Translations under genes and position numbers: made by a program
Shown: positions 34,496-43,121 of the stretch, one piece after another
Position numbering within the stretch: the first letter of the stretch is position 1
How the letters are laid out: the number at the start of each line of letters is the position of its first letter
Assembly: GCF_016820515.1 (NCBI RefSeq)
Contig: NZ_JADHDV010000005.1
Coordinates: forward strand, 124,001-188,000
DNA from: Pseudoxanthomonas beigongshangi
GTDB lineage: Bacteria; Pseudomonadota; Gammaproteobacteria; Xanthomonadales; Xanthomonadaceae
Length of the DNA: 64,000 nucleotides
Direction: 5' to 3'
Notes under the pieces: model-generated
What the model saw: the letters and a program-made list of their open reading frames with translations, nothing else
Databases searched by the model: none
What the model was told of the DNA's origin: nothing

Positions 34496-34714
34496 ATGGC
34501 TCGTAACCGTGTTCTTGCAGTAGCGGCTTCGCTGGGATTCCTGGCGCTGGTGTCCTTCAACGCGGCAGCCGGTTGGCAGGGGACGTGGCACTACTACGAC
34601 GAGGAAGGCGTGCTGGTGGGTTCGTGGACCGCCGGATGCGGCGCCGCCGATGGACGCTGGGGCGTGGTCACCGACAACAAGGTTTTCATACAGGGGTGCC
34701 GCGACGAGAGTTGA
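34496..34714 (+). CDS. 72-aa secreted protein, resembles DUF6289-type
   Basis: A small exported protein: signal peptide MARNRVLAVAASLGFLALVSFNAAA, then GWQGTWHYYDEEGVLVGSWTAGCG, GRWGVVTDNKVFIQGCRDES. It is rich in Trp/Gly with two cysteines that may pair. The start is set by GGAGA 8 bases before ATG 34496; in-frame upstream starts from 34442 lack a leader. The general pattern (Tyr-Tyr-Asp, G-x-V-x-G, two or four Cys) recalls short proteins labelled DUF6289, but this is recollection only. It is divergent from the ECF sigma operon. A good intrinsic terminator follows immediately, supporting a real single gene. Confidence 0.68.
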   Translation: MARNRVLAVAASLGFLALVSFNAAAGWQGTWHYYDEEGVLVGSWTAGCGAADGRWGVVTDNKVFIQGCRDES

Positions 34715-34725
34715 CGGCAGCAGCA

Positions 34726-34750
34726 AAAAGCCCCGCTCGCGCGGGGCTTT
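34726..34750 (+). terminator. intrinsic terminator of the small secreted gene
   Basis: AAAGCCCCGC-TCGC-GCGGGGCTTT hairpin 12 bases after the stop; the A/T flanks let it work in both directions, also for the convergent PHB depolymerase gene. Confidence 0.88.
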
Positions 34751-34780
34751 CTGTTTGCAGGCGAGTGGTCGCGCGGGGGA

Positions 34781-36031
34781 TCAGTCGGCGTACCTGGCGA
34801 TGAAGTCGCGCACCTGCGGATACACCTTGTCGCGCCAGCGGCGGCCGCTGAAGATGCCGTAGTGGCCGGCGCCTTCAACCGTGATGTGCGCATGCCGCGC
34901 CTTGGGGATGCCGGTGCACAGGTCGTGCGCGGCGGCGGTCTGGCCCAGCCCGGAGATGTCGTCCAGTTCGCCTTCGATGCTCAGCAGCGCGGTCTTCCTG
35001 ATCGCGGCCGGATTGACCAGTTCGCCGTTGACCTTCCACTTGCCGCGCGGCAGCAGGAATTCCTGGAACACCACCCGGATCGTGTCGAGGTAGTACTCGG
35101 CCGGCATGTCCAGCACCGCGTTGTATTCGTCGTAGAAGCGGCGATGCGATTCGGCGTCCTGCAGGTCGCCCTTGACCAGGTTGGCGTAGAAATCCCAGTG
35201 CGACATGAAATGGCGGCTGGGATTCATCGCGATGAAGCCGGCGTGCTGCAGGAAGCCCGGATACACCGACCGGCCCTGGCCGGGATAGGGCATCGGCACG
35301 CTGTGGATGACGTTGTTCTCGAACCACGACAGCGGGTTGCGCGTGGCCAGGCTGTTGACCTCGGTCGGGCTGCGGCGCGCATCGATCGGACCGCCCATCA
35401 TCACCAGCGAACGCGGCGTGGCTTCGCCGCGCGCGGCCATGAGCGACACTGCCGCCAGCACCGGCACGGTCGGCTGGCAAACGCTGATGACGTTGAGGTT
35501 GTCGGCGCCGATGTGGCGAATGAACTCCTCCACGTAGGCGACGTAGTCGTCCAGGCTGAAGGCGCCCTCGGACGTCGGCACCATGCGCGCGTCGACCCAG
35601 TCGGTCACGTAGACCTTGTGATCGCGCAGCAGGGTGCGCACGGTGTCGCGCAGCAGGGTGGCGTGATGGCCGGACAGCGGCGCGACCACCAGCACCACCG
35701 GATCATCCTTCAGCGCCTTGATGCTGTCGGCGTCGTCGGTGTAGCGCTTGAAGCGCAGCAGCCGGCAGAACGGCTTCTTGATGATTTCCTGCTCCACCAC
35801 CGGCACGGTGCGGCCCTCGACTTCCACCTCGTGGATGTCCCAGGCCGGCTTCTCGTAGTCCTTGCCGATGCGGTAGATCAGTTCGTTGCCGGCGGCGATG
35901 CGCTCGGCGCCGGGCAGGTTGGACAGCCAGCTGCCGGGCGCGGAAAAGATGCGCGCGTTGGCTTCGGCCATGTAGGCGAGCGGCGCCATCCAGGCACGGC
36001 CAAGTTCATGCCACTGGTACAGGAGAGTCAT
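34781..36031 (-). CDS. phaZ: intracellular poly(3-hydroxybutyrate) depolymerase, PhaZ
   Basis: A 416-residue cytoplasmic PHB depolymerase. It begins MTLLYQWHELGRAWMAPLAYMAEANARIF, typical for the family. An alpha/beta hydrolase core has the nucleophile in VISVCQPTVP near residue 186 (a cysteine, as in PhaZ1-type and not a Ser lipase box). The C-terminal part VKGDLQDAESHRRFYDEYNAVLDMPAEYYLDTIRVVFQEFLLPRGKW with GELDDISGLGQT and AGHYGIFSG supplies the expected Asp/His. It degrades stored polyhydroxyalkanoate to 3-hydroxybutyrate units. No PHA synthase is visible in the window. Start is ATG 36031, since the upstream in-frame start has no extra domain. Confidence 0.88.
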   Translation of the reverse strand: MTLLYQWHELGRAWMAPLAYMAEANARIFSAPGSWLSNLPGAERIAAGNELIYRIGKDYEKPAWDIHEVEVEGRTVPVVEQEIIKKPFCRLLRFKRYTDDADSIKALKDDPVVLVVAPLSGHHATLLRDTVRTLLRDHKVYVTDWVDARMVPTSEGAFSLDDYVAYVEEFIRHIGADNLNVISVCQPTVPVLAAVSLMAARGEATPRSLVMMGGPIDARRSPTEVNSLATRNPLSWFENNVIHSVPMPYPGQGRSVYPGFLQHAGFIAMNPSRHFMSHWDFYANLVKGDLQDAESHRRFYDEYNAVLDMPAEYYLDTIRVVFQEFLLPRGKWKVNGELVNPAAIRKTALLSIEGELDDISGLGQTAAAHDLCTGIPKARHAHITVEGAGHYGIFSGRRWRDKVYPQVRDFIARYAD

Positions 36032-36111
36032 GGGCAACGGGAATCCCGGATTTGGTGCAGTCTGCTGCGGCGCAGCATAACGCAATCCGGGACCACCCGG
36101 AATCGGCCTGT

Positions 36112-36708
36112 TCAGCCAGCGCCCGGGATCTCCAGCGCGGCGGTTTCCGCGGCCAGGGCGGGCGCCAGCCAGCAGTGCGAGCCCACCGCGCGCAGGCCGG
36201 CGGCCTCGAACTGGCGGCGGTACCAGCGGCCCGGGCGCGACTGGAAGCCGTCGTGGTCGCCTTCGTATTCATCCTCGCGGGTGAAGGTTTCCAGGAAGGC
36301 CACGCCGCCGCACAGTTCCGCCAGCCCCGGCAGGCCGCGGCGCAGATCGCGCGTGGGCAGGTAATGCATCACGTCGGCGCAGACCAGCAGATCCACCGGC
36401 GGGCAGGGGCGCAGGTATTCGAAATCGGCGAACGTGGCCAGGTGCAGGTTGCGGCTGCGCCCGTAGCGGGCAATCGCGTACTCGCTGCTGTCGAAGCCCA
36501 GATAGCGCAGGCGCGGGCGCAGCTTCAGCAGCGGCGCGCGCCAGGGGCCTTCGCCACAGCCGATGTCCAGCACGGTGCGGATCGGGCGCTCCAGGTAGTA
36601 CTCGGCGGTGGCCACCGCCAGCGCCACCTTGCGCGCGAGGCGTTGCGGTCCGCCGATCTCGCCGTCGCGATACCAGCGCTGGAAATAATGGGCGTCGTAC
36701 TTCTTCAT
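36112..36708 (-). CDS. class I SAM-dependent methyltransferase
   Basis: A 198-residue methyltransferase. The SAM-binding motif I is TVLDIGCGEGPWRAPLL near residue 45, motif II RLRYLGFDSSEYAIARYG, and the acidic motif IV PPVDLLVCADVMHYLP. Target unknown. Its start is 144 bases from the divergent HemJ-like gene; no ribosome site stands out. The upstream in-frame extension (to about 37173) overlaps the HemJ-like gene antisense and is not supported. Confidence 0.8.
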   Translation of the reverse strand: MKKYDAHYFQRWYRDGEIGGPQRLARKVALAVATAEYYLERPIRTVLDIGCGEGPWRAPLLKLRPRLRYLGFDSSEYAIARYGRSRNLHLATFADFEYLRPCPPVDLLVCADVMHYLPTRDLRRGLPGLAELCGGVAFLETFTREDEYEGDHDGFQSRPGRWYRRQFEAAGLRAVGSHCWLAPALAAETAALEIPGAG

Positions 36709-36852
36709 CGGAATGGAAACCTCGGCAAGCTCATCGGCAAGGATCCCGGTTTGCGAGGCGGAGTAAAAGGGGCGGCGATGGTGTTTCGGTTGGACAGCGG
36801 TCCGCGTGATGGCGGAGAATCCGCGCACCCTTCGCCCGCACCGGAGTCCCGC

Positions 36853-37314
36853 GTGGACAAAGCCAGCCTCTACTTCTGGGTCAAGACCTTCCACCTCGTG
36901 TTCGTGATCGCGTGGATGGCGACGGTGTTCTACCTGCCGCGCATCCTGGTCAATCTCGCCGAGACGACGGGACAGCCGGACGTGCAGGCGCGGCTGCTGC
37001 TGATGGGACGCAAGCTGTACCGCTTCGGCCACAACATGTTCGGCCTGGCGGTGATCCTGGGCCTGGTGCTGTGGCTGGGTTACAAGGTGATTCCGGGCTT
37101 TCCGACGATGGCCGCGCCCGGCGCCGGCTGGCTGCACGCCAAGCTGACCCTGGTGGTGCTGGTGCTGGCCCACTTCATCATTGCGGGCCGCTGGCTCAAG
37201 GGCGTGGAGAAGGGCCGCACGCTGCCGTCCTCCTTCACCCTGCGCCTGTTCAACGAAGCACCGGTGATCGTCCTGATCGGCATCGTCTGGCTGGTGCTGG
37301 CCAAGCCGTTCTGA
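36853..37314 (+). CDS. HemJ-like membrane protein (UPF0093/CopD-type)
   Basis: A 153-residue protein with four membrane helices and GTG start. It begins KASLYFWVKTFHLVFVIAWMATVFYLPRILVNLAE: the first histidine (His11) with WMATVFYLPRI is the HemJ signature. The second helix contains LYRFGHNMFGLAVILGLVLW, the third WLHAKLTLVVLVLAHFI, and the last PVIVLIGIVWLVLAKPF. HemJ oxidises protoporphyrinogen IX in heme synthesis in bacteria that lack HemY/HemG. It is slightly longer than usual (about 140-150). Assignment is reasonable, but UPF0093 and CopD-domain proteins are related. REP-rich tandem array follows. Confidence 0.75.
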   Translation: MDKASLYFWVKTFHLVFVIAWMATVFYLPRILVNLAETTGQPDVQARLLLMGRKLYRFGHNMFGLAVILGLVLWLGYKVIPGFPTMAAPGAGWLHAKLTLVVLVLAHFIIAGRWLKGVEKGRTLPSSFTLRLFNEAPVIVLIGIVWLVLAKPF

Positions 37315-37330
37315 ATCAAGGGCGTCGCAG

Positions 37331-38097
37331 GCTTCAGCGCTCCCACCTTGTGGGAGCGACGTCAGTCGCGATTCGCGATGCCCGTCGATTCATTCCAAAA
37401 GCTCGCGACTCACGTCGCTCCCACAATCGGGATGCCTGTAGGAGCGACGTGAGTCGCGACCGGGAGAATTCCGCGCGCGTGCAGCCCAACGGTCGCGACT
37501 GACGTCGCTCCTACAAGGGAAATCAGCCCGGGCTTTCTGATTTGCGGTTCTTCTCGAAATCCGCCAGCTTCGGCAATTCCAAGGCTTCAGCGACGCCCAT
37601 ATTGTGGGAGCGACGTCAGTCGCGATTCGCGATGCCCGTCGATTCATTCCAAAAGCTCGCGACTCACGTCGCTCCCACAATCGGGATGTCTGTAGGAGCG
37701 ACGTGAGTCGCGACCGGGAGAATTCCACGCGCGTGCAGCCCAACGGTCGCGACTGACGTCGCTCCTACAAGGGAAATCAGCCCGGGCTTTCTGATTTGCG
37801 GCTCTTCTCGAAATCCGCGGGCTTCGGCAATTCCAGGGCTTCAGCGACACCCACTTGTGGGAGCGACGTCAGTCGCGATTCGCGATGCCCGTCGATTCAT
37901 TCCAAAAGCTCGCGACTCACGTCGCTCCCACAATCGGGATGTCTGTAGGAGCGACGTGAGTCGCGACCGGGAGAATTCCGCGAACGTGCAGCCCAACGGT
38001 CGCGACTGACGTCGCTCCTACAAGGGAAAACGCCCGGGCTTGGCCCGGGCGTTTCGGTTCATGGCTTCTTCTCGAAATCCGCTGGTTTCGGCAGTTC
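37331..38097. repeat. tandem array of about 253-bp units with four REPs each
   Basis: Three units begin with GCTTCAGCG at 37331, 37584 and 37838 (spacing 253 and 254). Each contains a GTGG-headed pair (forward then reversed), then a GTAG-headed pair, then a CCCGGGC hairpin. The first two also carry a degenerate copy of the phosphatase gene's 3' end (TCTTCTCGAAATCCG with TTCGGCAATTCC, at about 37550-37580 and 37803-37834), while in the third unit that segment is the real gene end. The unit therefore arose by duplicating the phosphatase terminus along with its downstream REPs. Copies have drifted by a few bases. Confidence 0.9.
38027..38053 (-). terminator. terminator of the phosphatase gene
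   Basis: CGCCCGGGC-TTG-GCCCGGGCG with A/T flanks. On the minus strand it reads as a hairpin followed by TTTT, five bases behind the phosphatase stop. Confidence 0.85.
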
Positions 38098-39762
38098 CAC
38101 CGGTACGCCGTCGGCGTTGCAGGTGTTGGCCGCGCACAGGCGCTGGCGCAGCTTCGGCGTGGACTGGACGATGAAGTGGTAGATGGTGTTCTGCTCGGCG
38201 GTGCCGCGCACCGCGTCGCTGCCCGGGCCGATGGCCCAGATGCCCACGTCCTCGCCGCCGTGCGATTCGGACTTCAGCGGCACCAGCGATTCCTGCAGGT
38301 AGTCCGGATGCTCGGTGTCCACGGCGGTCAGGTCGGGCCGGCCTTCGCTGGTCTCGACGTTGCTGGGCGCATGGATGAAGCGCTTCGGACCGGCCTTCTG
38401 CTGGTTGCTCTCGCCGGTGTAGCCGGGGCCGTTGGCGTAGCTGAGCGTGGTGAACGGCAGGCCGGTCTGGTCGCGCGCCAGATCGCCGGGCACGTCATCC
38501 TCGCCACCCTGGCCGCGGACCTTGCCCAGGATCGGGTTGCCGCGCACCGGATAGCCGACGAAGTTCAGCGTGTGCGAGTGATCGGCGGTGACCACGATCA
38601 GGGTGTCCTCGCGCGAGGTCGCATCCAGCGCGGCCTGCACGGCCTCGGACATGGCGATGGTCTCGTCGAGCGCGCGGAACGCGTTGCCGTAGTGGTTGGC
38701 GTGATCGATGCGCGCGCCTTCGACCATCAGCACGTAGCCGTCCTGGCTGCGCGACAGCGTGTGGATGGCGGCACGGGTCAGTTCGGCCAGCGAAGGCTCG
38801 CCGGTGTCGGTGCGCGAGCGGTCATGATCGAACTGCATGTGATCCGGCTCGAACAGGCCCAGCAGGCGCGGCGCGTCCTTGGCCGCTTCCAGTTGCTTGC
38901 GGTTCCACACGTACTGGCCGCCCGGATTGGCCTTCAGCCACTCGGCCGGCAGATCGCGTCCGTCGAGGCGTTCGCCGACCTTGTCGTCGTATTCCGGGTC
39001 GCGCTGCTCGGTGCTGGTGAATTCGGCGCGGCCGCCGCCCAGCGCCACGGTCGGTCCGTGGCCGAAGCGCGAGGAGGTCAACAGTTGCTGGGCGATGTCG
39101 CGGCATCCCTGTTCGACCGCGGCCTTGGGCAGGTCGGTGTCGTTTTCCCAGTTGCGATCCGGTACGTGCGCGTAGGTCGCCGCCGGGGTGGCGTGGGTCA
39201 GGCGCGCGGTACTGACGATGCCGGTGGCCAGGCCGGCGCTGTCGGCCAGTTCCAGCCAGGTGAGCGCGGCCTTGCCGAGGCTGTCGGCACAGTCGTCGCG
39301 GCGTCCGGCGCTGACGCCGATCGCGCCCATGTGGGTTTTCACGCCGGTGGTGATGGCGGTCATGGTGCCGGCCGAATCCGGCGTCTGCGAATCGGTGTTG
39401 TAGGTCTTGCTGAAGGCGGTGTGCGGGAAGCGCTCCCAGCTCAGCAGGTTCTCCTCGCCCGAACCGCCCTTGCGCTGGCCGTCGAGGATGCGCGCGGCGG
39501 CGACGGTGGTCAGGCTCATGCCGTCGCCAAGGAACAGGATGACGTTCTTCGCGCGTCCGTTCATGGCGCCGTTGGCGGCGGCGCGGGCGGCGCCGTTGCG
39601 ATACCACCAGGCCGGCGTCTCGCCGCCGGGATGGGCGACGACCGGGACATCGATGCGGGGTGCCGCCGTCGGGGCGGAGGAGGTCGCGGGCGTCGTGGCG
39701 CAGCCGGCGAGCAGGGTGGCGAGGGACATGCCCAGGACGGGCAGGACGGCGGTACGACGCAT
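38059..39762 (-). CDS. alkaline phosphatase, PhoA family lipoprotein
   Basis: A 567-residue phosphomonoesterase, exported as a lipoprotein (LGMSLATLLAGC, lipobox LAGC), residues about 20-60 being an Ala/Pro/Thr linker. The catalytic centre is TPDSAGTMTAITTG (the phosphorylated Ser next to Asp/Ala). Metal ligands are in KNVILFLGDGMS, YVLMVEGARIDHANHYGNA (Asp, His), TLIVVTADHSHT (Asp, His) and ESHGGEDVGIWA. Chain length and ending match the larger PhoA-type enzymes of Xanthomonadaceae. Start is ATG 39762, since the signal begins there. Regulation by phosphate is likely in the family, but no pho box was identified. The 3' end is copied in the tandem array downstream. Confidence 0.88.
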   Translation of the reverse strand: MRRTAVLPVLGMSLATLLAGCATTPATSSAPTAAPRIDVPVVAHPGGETPAWWYRNGAARAAANGAMNGRAKNVILFLGDGMSLTTVAAARILDGQRKGGSGEENLLSWERFPHTAFSKTYNTDSQTPDSAGTMTAITTGVKTHMGAIGVSAGRRDDCADSLGKAALTWLELADSAGLATGIVSTARLTHATPAATYAHVPDRNWENDTDLPKAAVEQGCRDIAQQLLTSSRFGHGPTVALGGGRAEFTSTEQRDPEYDDKVGERLDGRDLPAEWLKANPGGQYVWNRKQLEAAKDAPRLLGLFEPDHMQFDHDRSRTDTGEPSLAELTRAAIHTLSRSQDGYVLMVEGARIDHANHYGNAFRALDETIAMSEAVQAALDATSREDTLIVVTADHSHTLNFVGYPVRGNPILGKVRGQGGEDDVPGDLARDQTGLPFTTLSYANGPGYTGESNQQKAGPKRFIHAPSNVETSEGRPDLTAVDTEHPDYLQESLVPLKSESHGGEDVGIWAIGPGSDAVRGTAEQNTIYHFIVQSTPKLRQRLCAANTCNADGVPVELPKPADFEKKP

Positions 39763-39902
39763 CAGGGACTCCAGGCAAGGCAACGGGGCATTATGGCCCG
39801 GTGACAGTGTCCTGTTCATGACACGCGGCCTTTCCAGCCATGCCGTCGCGTATGGGACGGTGCTGGGCTATCGTTCGGGATTCCGTATTTTCAGGGCTGC
39901 CG

Positions 39903-41240
39903 ATGAAGCTGGTCTCCGCGTGGTTGAGGATCCCGTTCTGGCAACGGGTGGTCGGGGGCTTCGTGCTCGGCGCGTTGGCCGGCTGGTTGCTGGGACCCGC
40001 CGCCGACACCTGGTTCGGTCCGCTGGGCACGCTGTACGTCACCCTGATCAAGATGATCGCGGTGCCGCTGGTGTTCTTCGCGGTCATCAACGCGGTCTCC
40101 AGCCTGCATGGCCAGCAATCGGTCGCCGCGCTGGGCGGGCGGACCTTCCTGTGGTTCGTGGTCACCGCGGCGCTGGCGGTGGGCGTGGGCCTGGCGGTGG
40201 GCGTGATCGTCCAGCCGGGCGTGGGCGTGACCACGCTGCAGGTGGATCCCAACTACGTGCCCAAGGACGTGCCCAGTCCGATCAAGGTGCTGCTGGACGT
40301 GGTGCCGTCCAATCCGTTCCATGCGCTGACCGGCATCGGCACCACCAAGAACGCAGCGGGTGAAACCGTGCTGGCGGCGGGCAAGGGCTCGATCCTGCCG
40401 GTGATCTTCTTCGCCGCGCTGCTGGGCTTCGCGATGGTCAAGCTGGGCGATCGCGTGGCCGCGGCGCGCAAGCTGGCCGGCGAGAGCAGCGAAATCATGA
40501 TCCAGGTCACCCGCTTCGTGCTGGAAGTGACCCCGCTGGGCACCTTCGGCCTGATCGCCTCGCTGGTCGGCGCCTATGGCTTCGGCAAGCTGCTGCCGCT
40601 GGCGAGTTTCGTCGGTGCGCTGTACCTGGCCTGCGCCCTGCATATCGTGATCACCTACAGCCTGCTGCTGCTCAGCCATGGCCTGAACCCGTGGAAGTTC
40701 TTCCGAGGCGCGGCTTCGGCGATGCAGGTGGCATTCGTCAGTTCCTCCAGCTTCGCCTCGATGCCGGCGGCGATCCGCGCGGTCACCCACAACCTGGGCG
40801 TGGACAAGAACTACGCCTCGTTCGCGGTGCCGCTGGGCGCGAGCATCAAGATGGATGGCTGCGGCGCGATCTATCCGGCGCTGTGCGCGGTCTTCATCTC
40901 GCAATACACCGGGCATCCGCTCAGTGCGGACCAGTACTTCGTCGTGCTGATCGCCTCGGTGCTGGGCAGCTTCGGCACCGCCGGCGTGCCCGGCACCGCG
41001 GTGGTGATGGCCACGGTGGTGCTGACCGCGGCCGGCCTGCCGCTGGAAACCATCGGCTACCTGTACGCGATCGATCGCGTGCTCGACATGATGCGCACGA
41101 TGACCAACGTGACCGGGCAGATGGTGGTACCGGTACTGGTGGCCAAGGAAACCGGCCTGCTGGATCGCAACGTCTACGAGGCCGCGCCGACCAACCTCGG
41201 GCTGGAAGAGGGCGAGGGTTCCGATGAACGCGCCGTCTGA
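39903..41240 (+). CDS. dicarboxylate/amino acid:cation symporter (DAACS family)
   Basis: A 445-residue symporter of the GltP/DctA type with eight helices and re-entrant loops. Landmarks are TLYVTLIKMIAVPLVFFAVINAVSSL, the long helix FLWFVVTAALAVGVGLAVG, the serine-rich re-entrant loop VAFVSSSSFASMPAAIRAV and the final GSFGTAGVPGTAVVMATVVLTAAGLPLE with YAIDRVLDMMRTMTNVTGQ. It carries glutamate/aspartate or C4-dicarboxylates with H+ or Na+; the choice is not evident. The ending EGEGSDERAV overlaps the GNAT start (41224), so the two are co-expressed. It is divergent from the phosphatase. Confidence 0.9.
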   Translation: MKLVSAWLRIPFWQRVVGGFVLGALAGWLLGPAADTWFGPLGTLYVTLIKMIAVPLVFFAVINAVSSLHGQQSVAALGGRTFLWFVVTAALAVGVGLAVGVIVQPGVGVTTLQVDPNYVPKDVPSPIKVLLDVVPSNPFHALTGIGTTKNAAGETVLAAGKGSILPVIFFAALLGFAMVKLGDRVAAARKLAGESSEIMIQVTRFVLEVTPLGTFGLIASLVGAYGFGKLLPLASFVGALYLACALHIVITYSLLLLSHGLNPWKFFRGAASAMQVAFVSSSSFASMPAAIRAVTHNLGVDKNYASFAVPLGASIKMDGCGAIYPALCAVFISQYTGHPLSADQYFVVLIASVLGSFGTAGVPGTAVVMATVVLTAAGLPLETIGYLYAIDRVLDMMRTMTNVTGQMVVPVLVAKETGLLDRNVYEAAPTNLGLEEGEGSDERAV

Positions 41241-41649
41241 TCCCTACGTGCTGGTCGAGCGCTTCCCCGGCGTCGAGGATTTCCGTCGGCTGCGCGCGGT
41301 CGCCGGGCTGTCGCCGAAGTCGCAGGAGGCCGCCGAGCGCGGCCTGCCCAACACCCTCTACGGGGTGAGCCTCCTGCACGAGGGCCGCGCCATCGGCATG
41401 GGCCGGATCATCGGCGACGGCGGCCTGTCGTTCGTGGTGGTGGACATCGCGGTGGAGCCGGAACACCAGGGGCGCGGGCTGGGCAAGCGCATCATGAACG
41501 CGCTGGATGCCTGGCTGAAGGCCAACACTCTGGACAGCGCGCACGTCTCGCTGATCGCCGACGGCGAGGCGAAACATCTGTACGCGCAATACGGCTTCGC
41601 CGATGTCGGCCCCGCCTCGGTGGGCATGCACTACGTCGTCCGCCGCTGA
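41224..41649 (+). CDS. GNAT family N-acetyltransferase
   Basis: A 141-residue acetyltransferase: VVDIAVEPEHQGRGLGKRIMNALDAWLK gives the acetyl-CoA-binding motif (Q/RxxGxG/A), with VSLIADGEAKHLYAQYGFADVGP as the second half. It overlaps the 3' end of the DAACS symporter gene by 17 bases, a compact operon. Substrate unknown. The N-terminus (PYVLVERFPGVEDFRRLRAVAGL) is like the small GNATs that acetylate amines or peptides. Confidence 0.85.
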   Translation: MNAPSDPYVLVERFPGVEDFRRLRAVAGLSPKSQEAAERGLPNTLYGVSLLHEGRAIGMGRIIGDGGLSFVVVDIAVEPEHQGRGLGKRIMNALDAWLKANTLDSAHVSLIADGEAKHLYAQYGFADVGPASVGMHYVVRR

Positions 41650-41736
41650 GGCAAGCGGGCCCGGCCATGACTTCCGGGCCGGGGCGGGCGTGACAGGGCG
41701 GCGTAGGCTGCGGGGACTCTACTGGGGAGATTCCCG

Positions 41737-43110
41737 ATGCGCATCCGCACCGCCGCCGGTTTCGTGGCCGGCCTGCTGCTCGCGTTGCCGGCCATGGCGG
41801 CCGACACCGACCGCTGGACCGTCCCGGTCGCCGTCAAGAAACTCGACAACGGCCTGACCGTGGTCATCTCCGAGGATCACAGCTCGCCGGTGGTTGGCGT
41901 GAGCGTGGTCTACCATGTCGGTATGCGCCTGGAGCCGCGCAACCGCACCGGCTTCGCCCATCTGTTCGAACATCTGATGTTCCAGGGCACGCCGAACGCG
42001 AAGAAGGGCGTGTTCGACAGCGTCATCACCGGCGGCGGCGGCAACAACAACGGTTCCACCCGCGCCGACTTCACCAACTACATCGAGACCGCGCCGGTGT
42101 CCTCGCTGGACGCGATCCTGTGGCTGGAAGCCGATCGCATGAAGACCCTGGACTTCAACGCCGAGACGCTGAAGAACCAGCAGGACGTGGTGAAGGAGGA
42201 AATCCGCGTCAACGTGAAGAACCAGCCCTACGGCGGTTTCATGTGGATCGACATCGGCCAGCAGGCGTTCCAGAAGTGGGAGAACAACCACGACGGCTAC
42301 GGCAGCTTCGAGGATCTGGAGAACGCCAGCCTGGAGGACGTCAAGGCGTTCCACCGTGACTACTACGGCCCCAACAACGCGGTGCTGGCGATCGCCGGCG
42401 ACGTCACCCCGGAGCAGGGCTTCGCGCTGGCGCAGAAGTACTTCGGCGCCATTCCCGCGCGCGCCACCCCGGCCGCGCCGGACTACAAGGAAGGCCTGAA
42501 CACGCAGGAAAAGCGCGTGCAGCAGAGCGACGCGCTGGCGCAGGTGCCGGCGATCGCCGCGGCCTGGAAGATGCCGGATCGCGGCAGCCGCGATCAGGCG
42601 CCGATGGCGGTGCTGGGCGCGCTGCTCGCCAACGGCGACGCCTCGCGGCTGTACCAGGGCCTGGTCAAGGGCCGCGAACTCGCGATCAACGTGGAATCGC
42701 TGTACGGCCTGACCAGCGAATGGGAATACGACGGCCCCACGCTGTTCACCGTGTTCGCGCTGTACAAGCCGACTACCGATGCCGACGCGGTGCTCAAGGG
42801 CATCGACGAGGAAATCGCACGCATCGCGCGCGAAGGCGCCGATGACGCGACCCTGGCGCGCATCAAGACCCAGTTGCTGGCCGATTGGTACAACGGCCTG
42901 GAAATGTTCCTGAATCGCGCCGACACCCTGGCCAAGCTGCAGACGCTGTGGGGCGATGCCAACGTCGCCAACCAGATTCCCGGCCGGATCCAGAACGTCA
43001 CCTCCGAGGACGTCAAGCGCGTCGCCGCCACCTACCTGACCCCGGCCAACCGCACCGTCATCGACCGCAAGCCCGCGGCGATGCTGGCGCCGTCGGCGAA
43101 GAAGGAATGA
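41737..43110 (+). CDS. M16 zinc metallopeptidase, catalytic subunit
   Basis: A 457-residue exported peptidase (signal MRIRTAAGFVAGLLLALPAMA). Zinc motif HLFEHLMFQ (HxxEH) lies at about residue 73, with the third ligand Glu about 75 residues later (DAILWLEADRMKTL). Two M16 halves, peptidase and partner-type, span residues 27-220 and 230-457. It cuts peptides in the periplasm like pitrilysin. Its stop is 11 bases before the next gene, the inactive-type M16 partner, so they probably form the usual heterodimer. Confidence 0.88.
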   Translation: MRIRTAAGFVAGLLLALPAMAADTDRWTVPVAVKKLDNGLTVVISEDHSSPVVGVSVVYHVGMRLEPRNRTGFAHLFEHLMFQGTPNAKKGVFDSVITGGGGNNNGSTRADFTNYIETAPVSSLDAILWLEADRMKTLDFNAETLKNQQDVVKEEIRVNVKNQPYGGFMWIDIGQQAFQKWENNHDGYGSFEDLENASLEDVKAFHRDYYGPNNAVLAIAGDVTPEQGFALAQKYFGAIPARATPAAPDYKEGLNTQEKRVQQSDALAQVPAIAAAWKMPDRGSRDQAPMAVLGALLANGDASRLYQGLVKGRELAINVESLYGLTSEWEYDGPTLFTVFALYKPTTDADAVLKGIDEEIARIAREGADDATLARIKTQLLADWYNGLEMFLNRADTLAKLQTLWGDANVANQIPGRIQNVTSEDVKRVAATYLTPANRTVIDRKPAAMLAPSAKKE

Positions 43111-43121
43111 GGAGAATCCCG

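Noticed and set aside
37390-37850. Small minus-strand ORFs inside the tandem array
   Set aside because: They are reading through REP sequences (CRSDVSRD, RRSYR words repeat at every REP), as also seen at other REP clusters, so they are not genes.
37331-38097. CRISPR array
   Set aside because: Repeats are about 253 bases long, the spacers are not unique, and each unit is made of REP palindromes and a gene tail. No cas genes.
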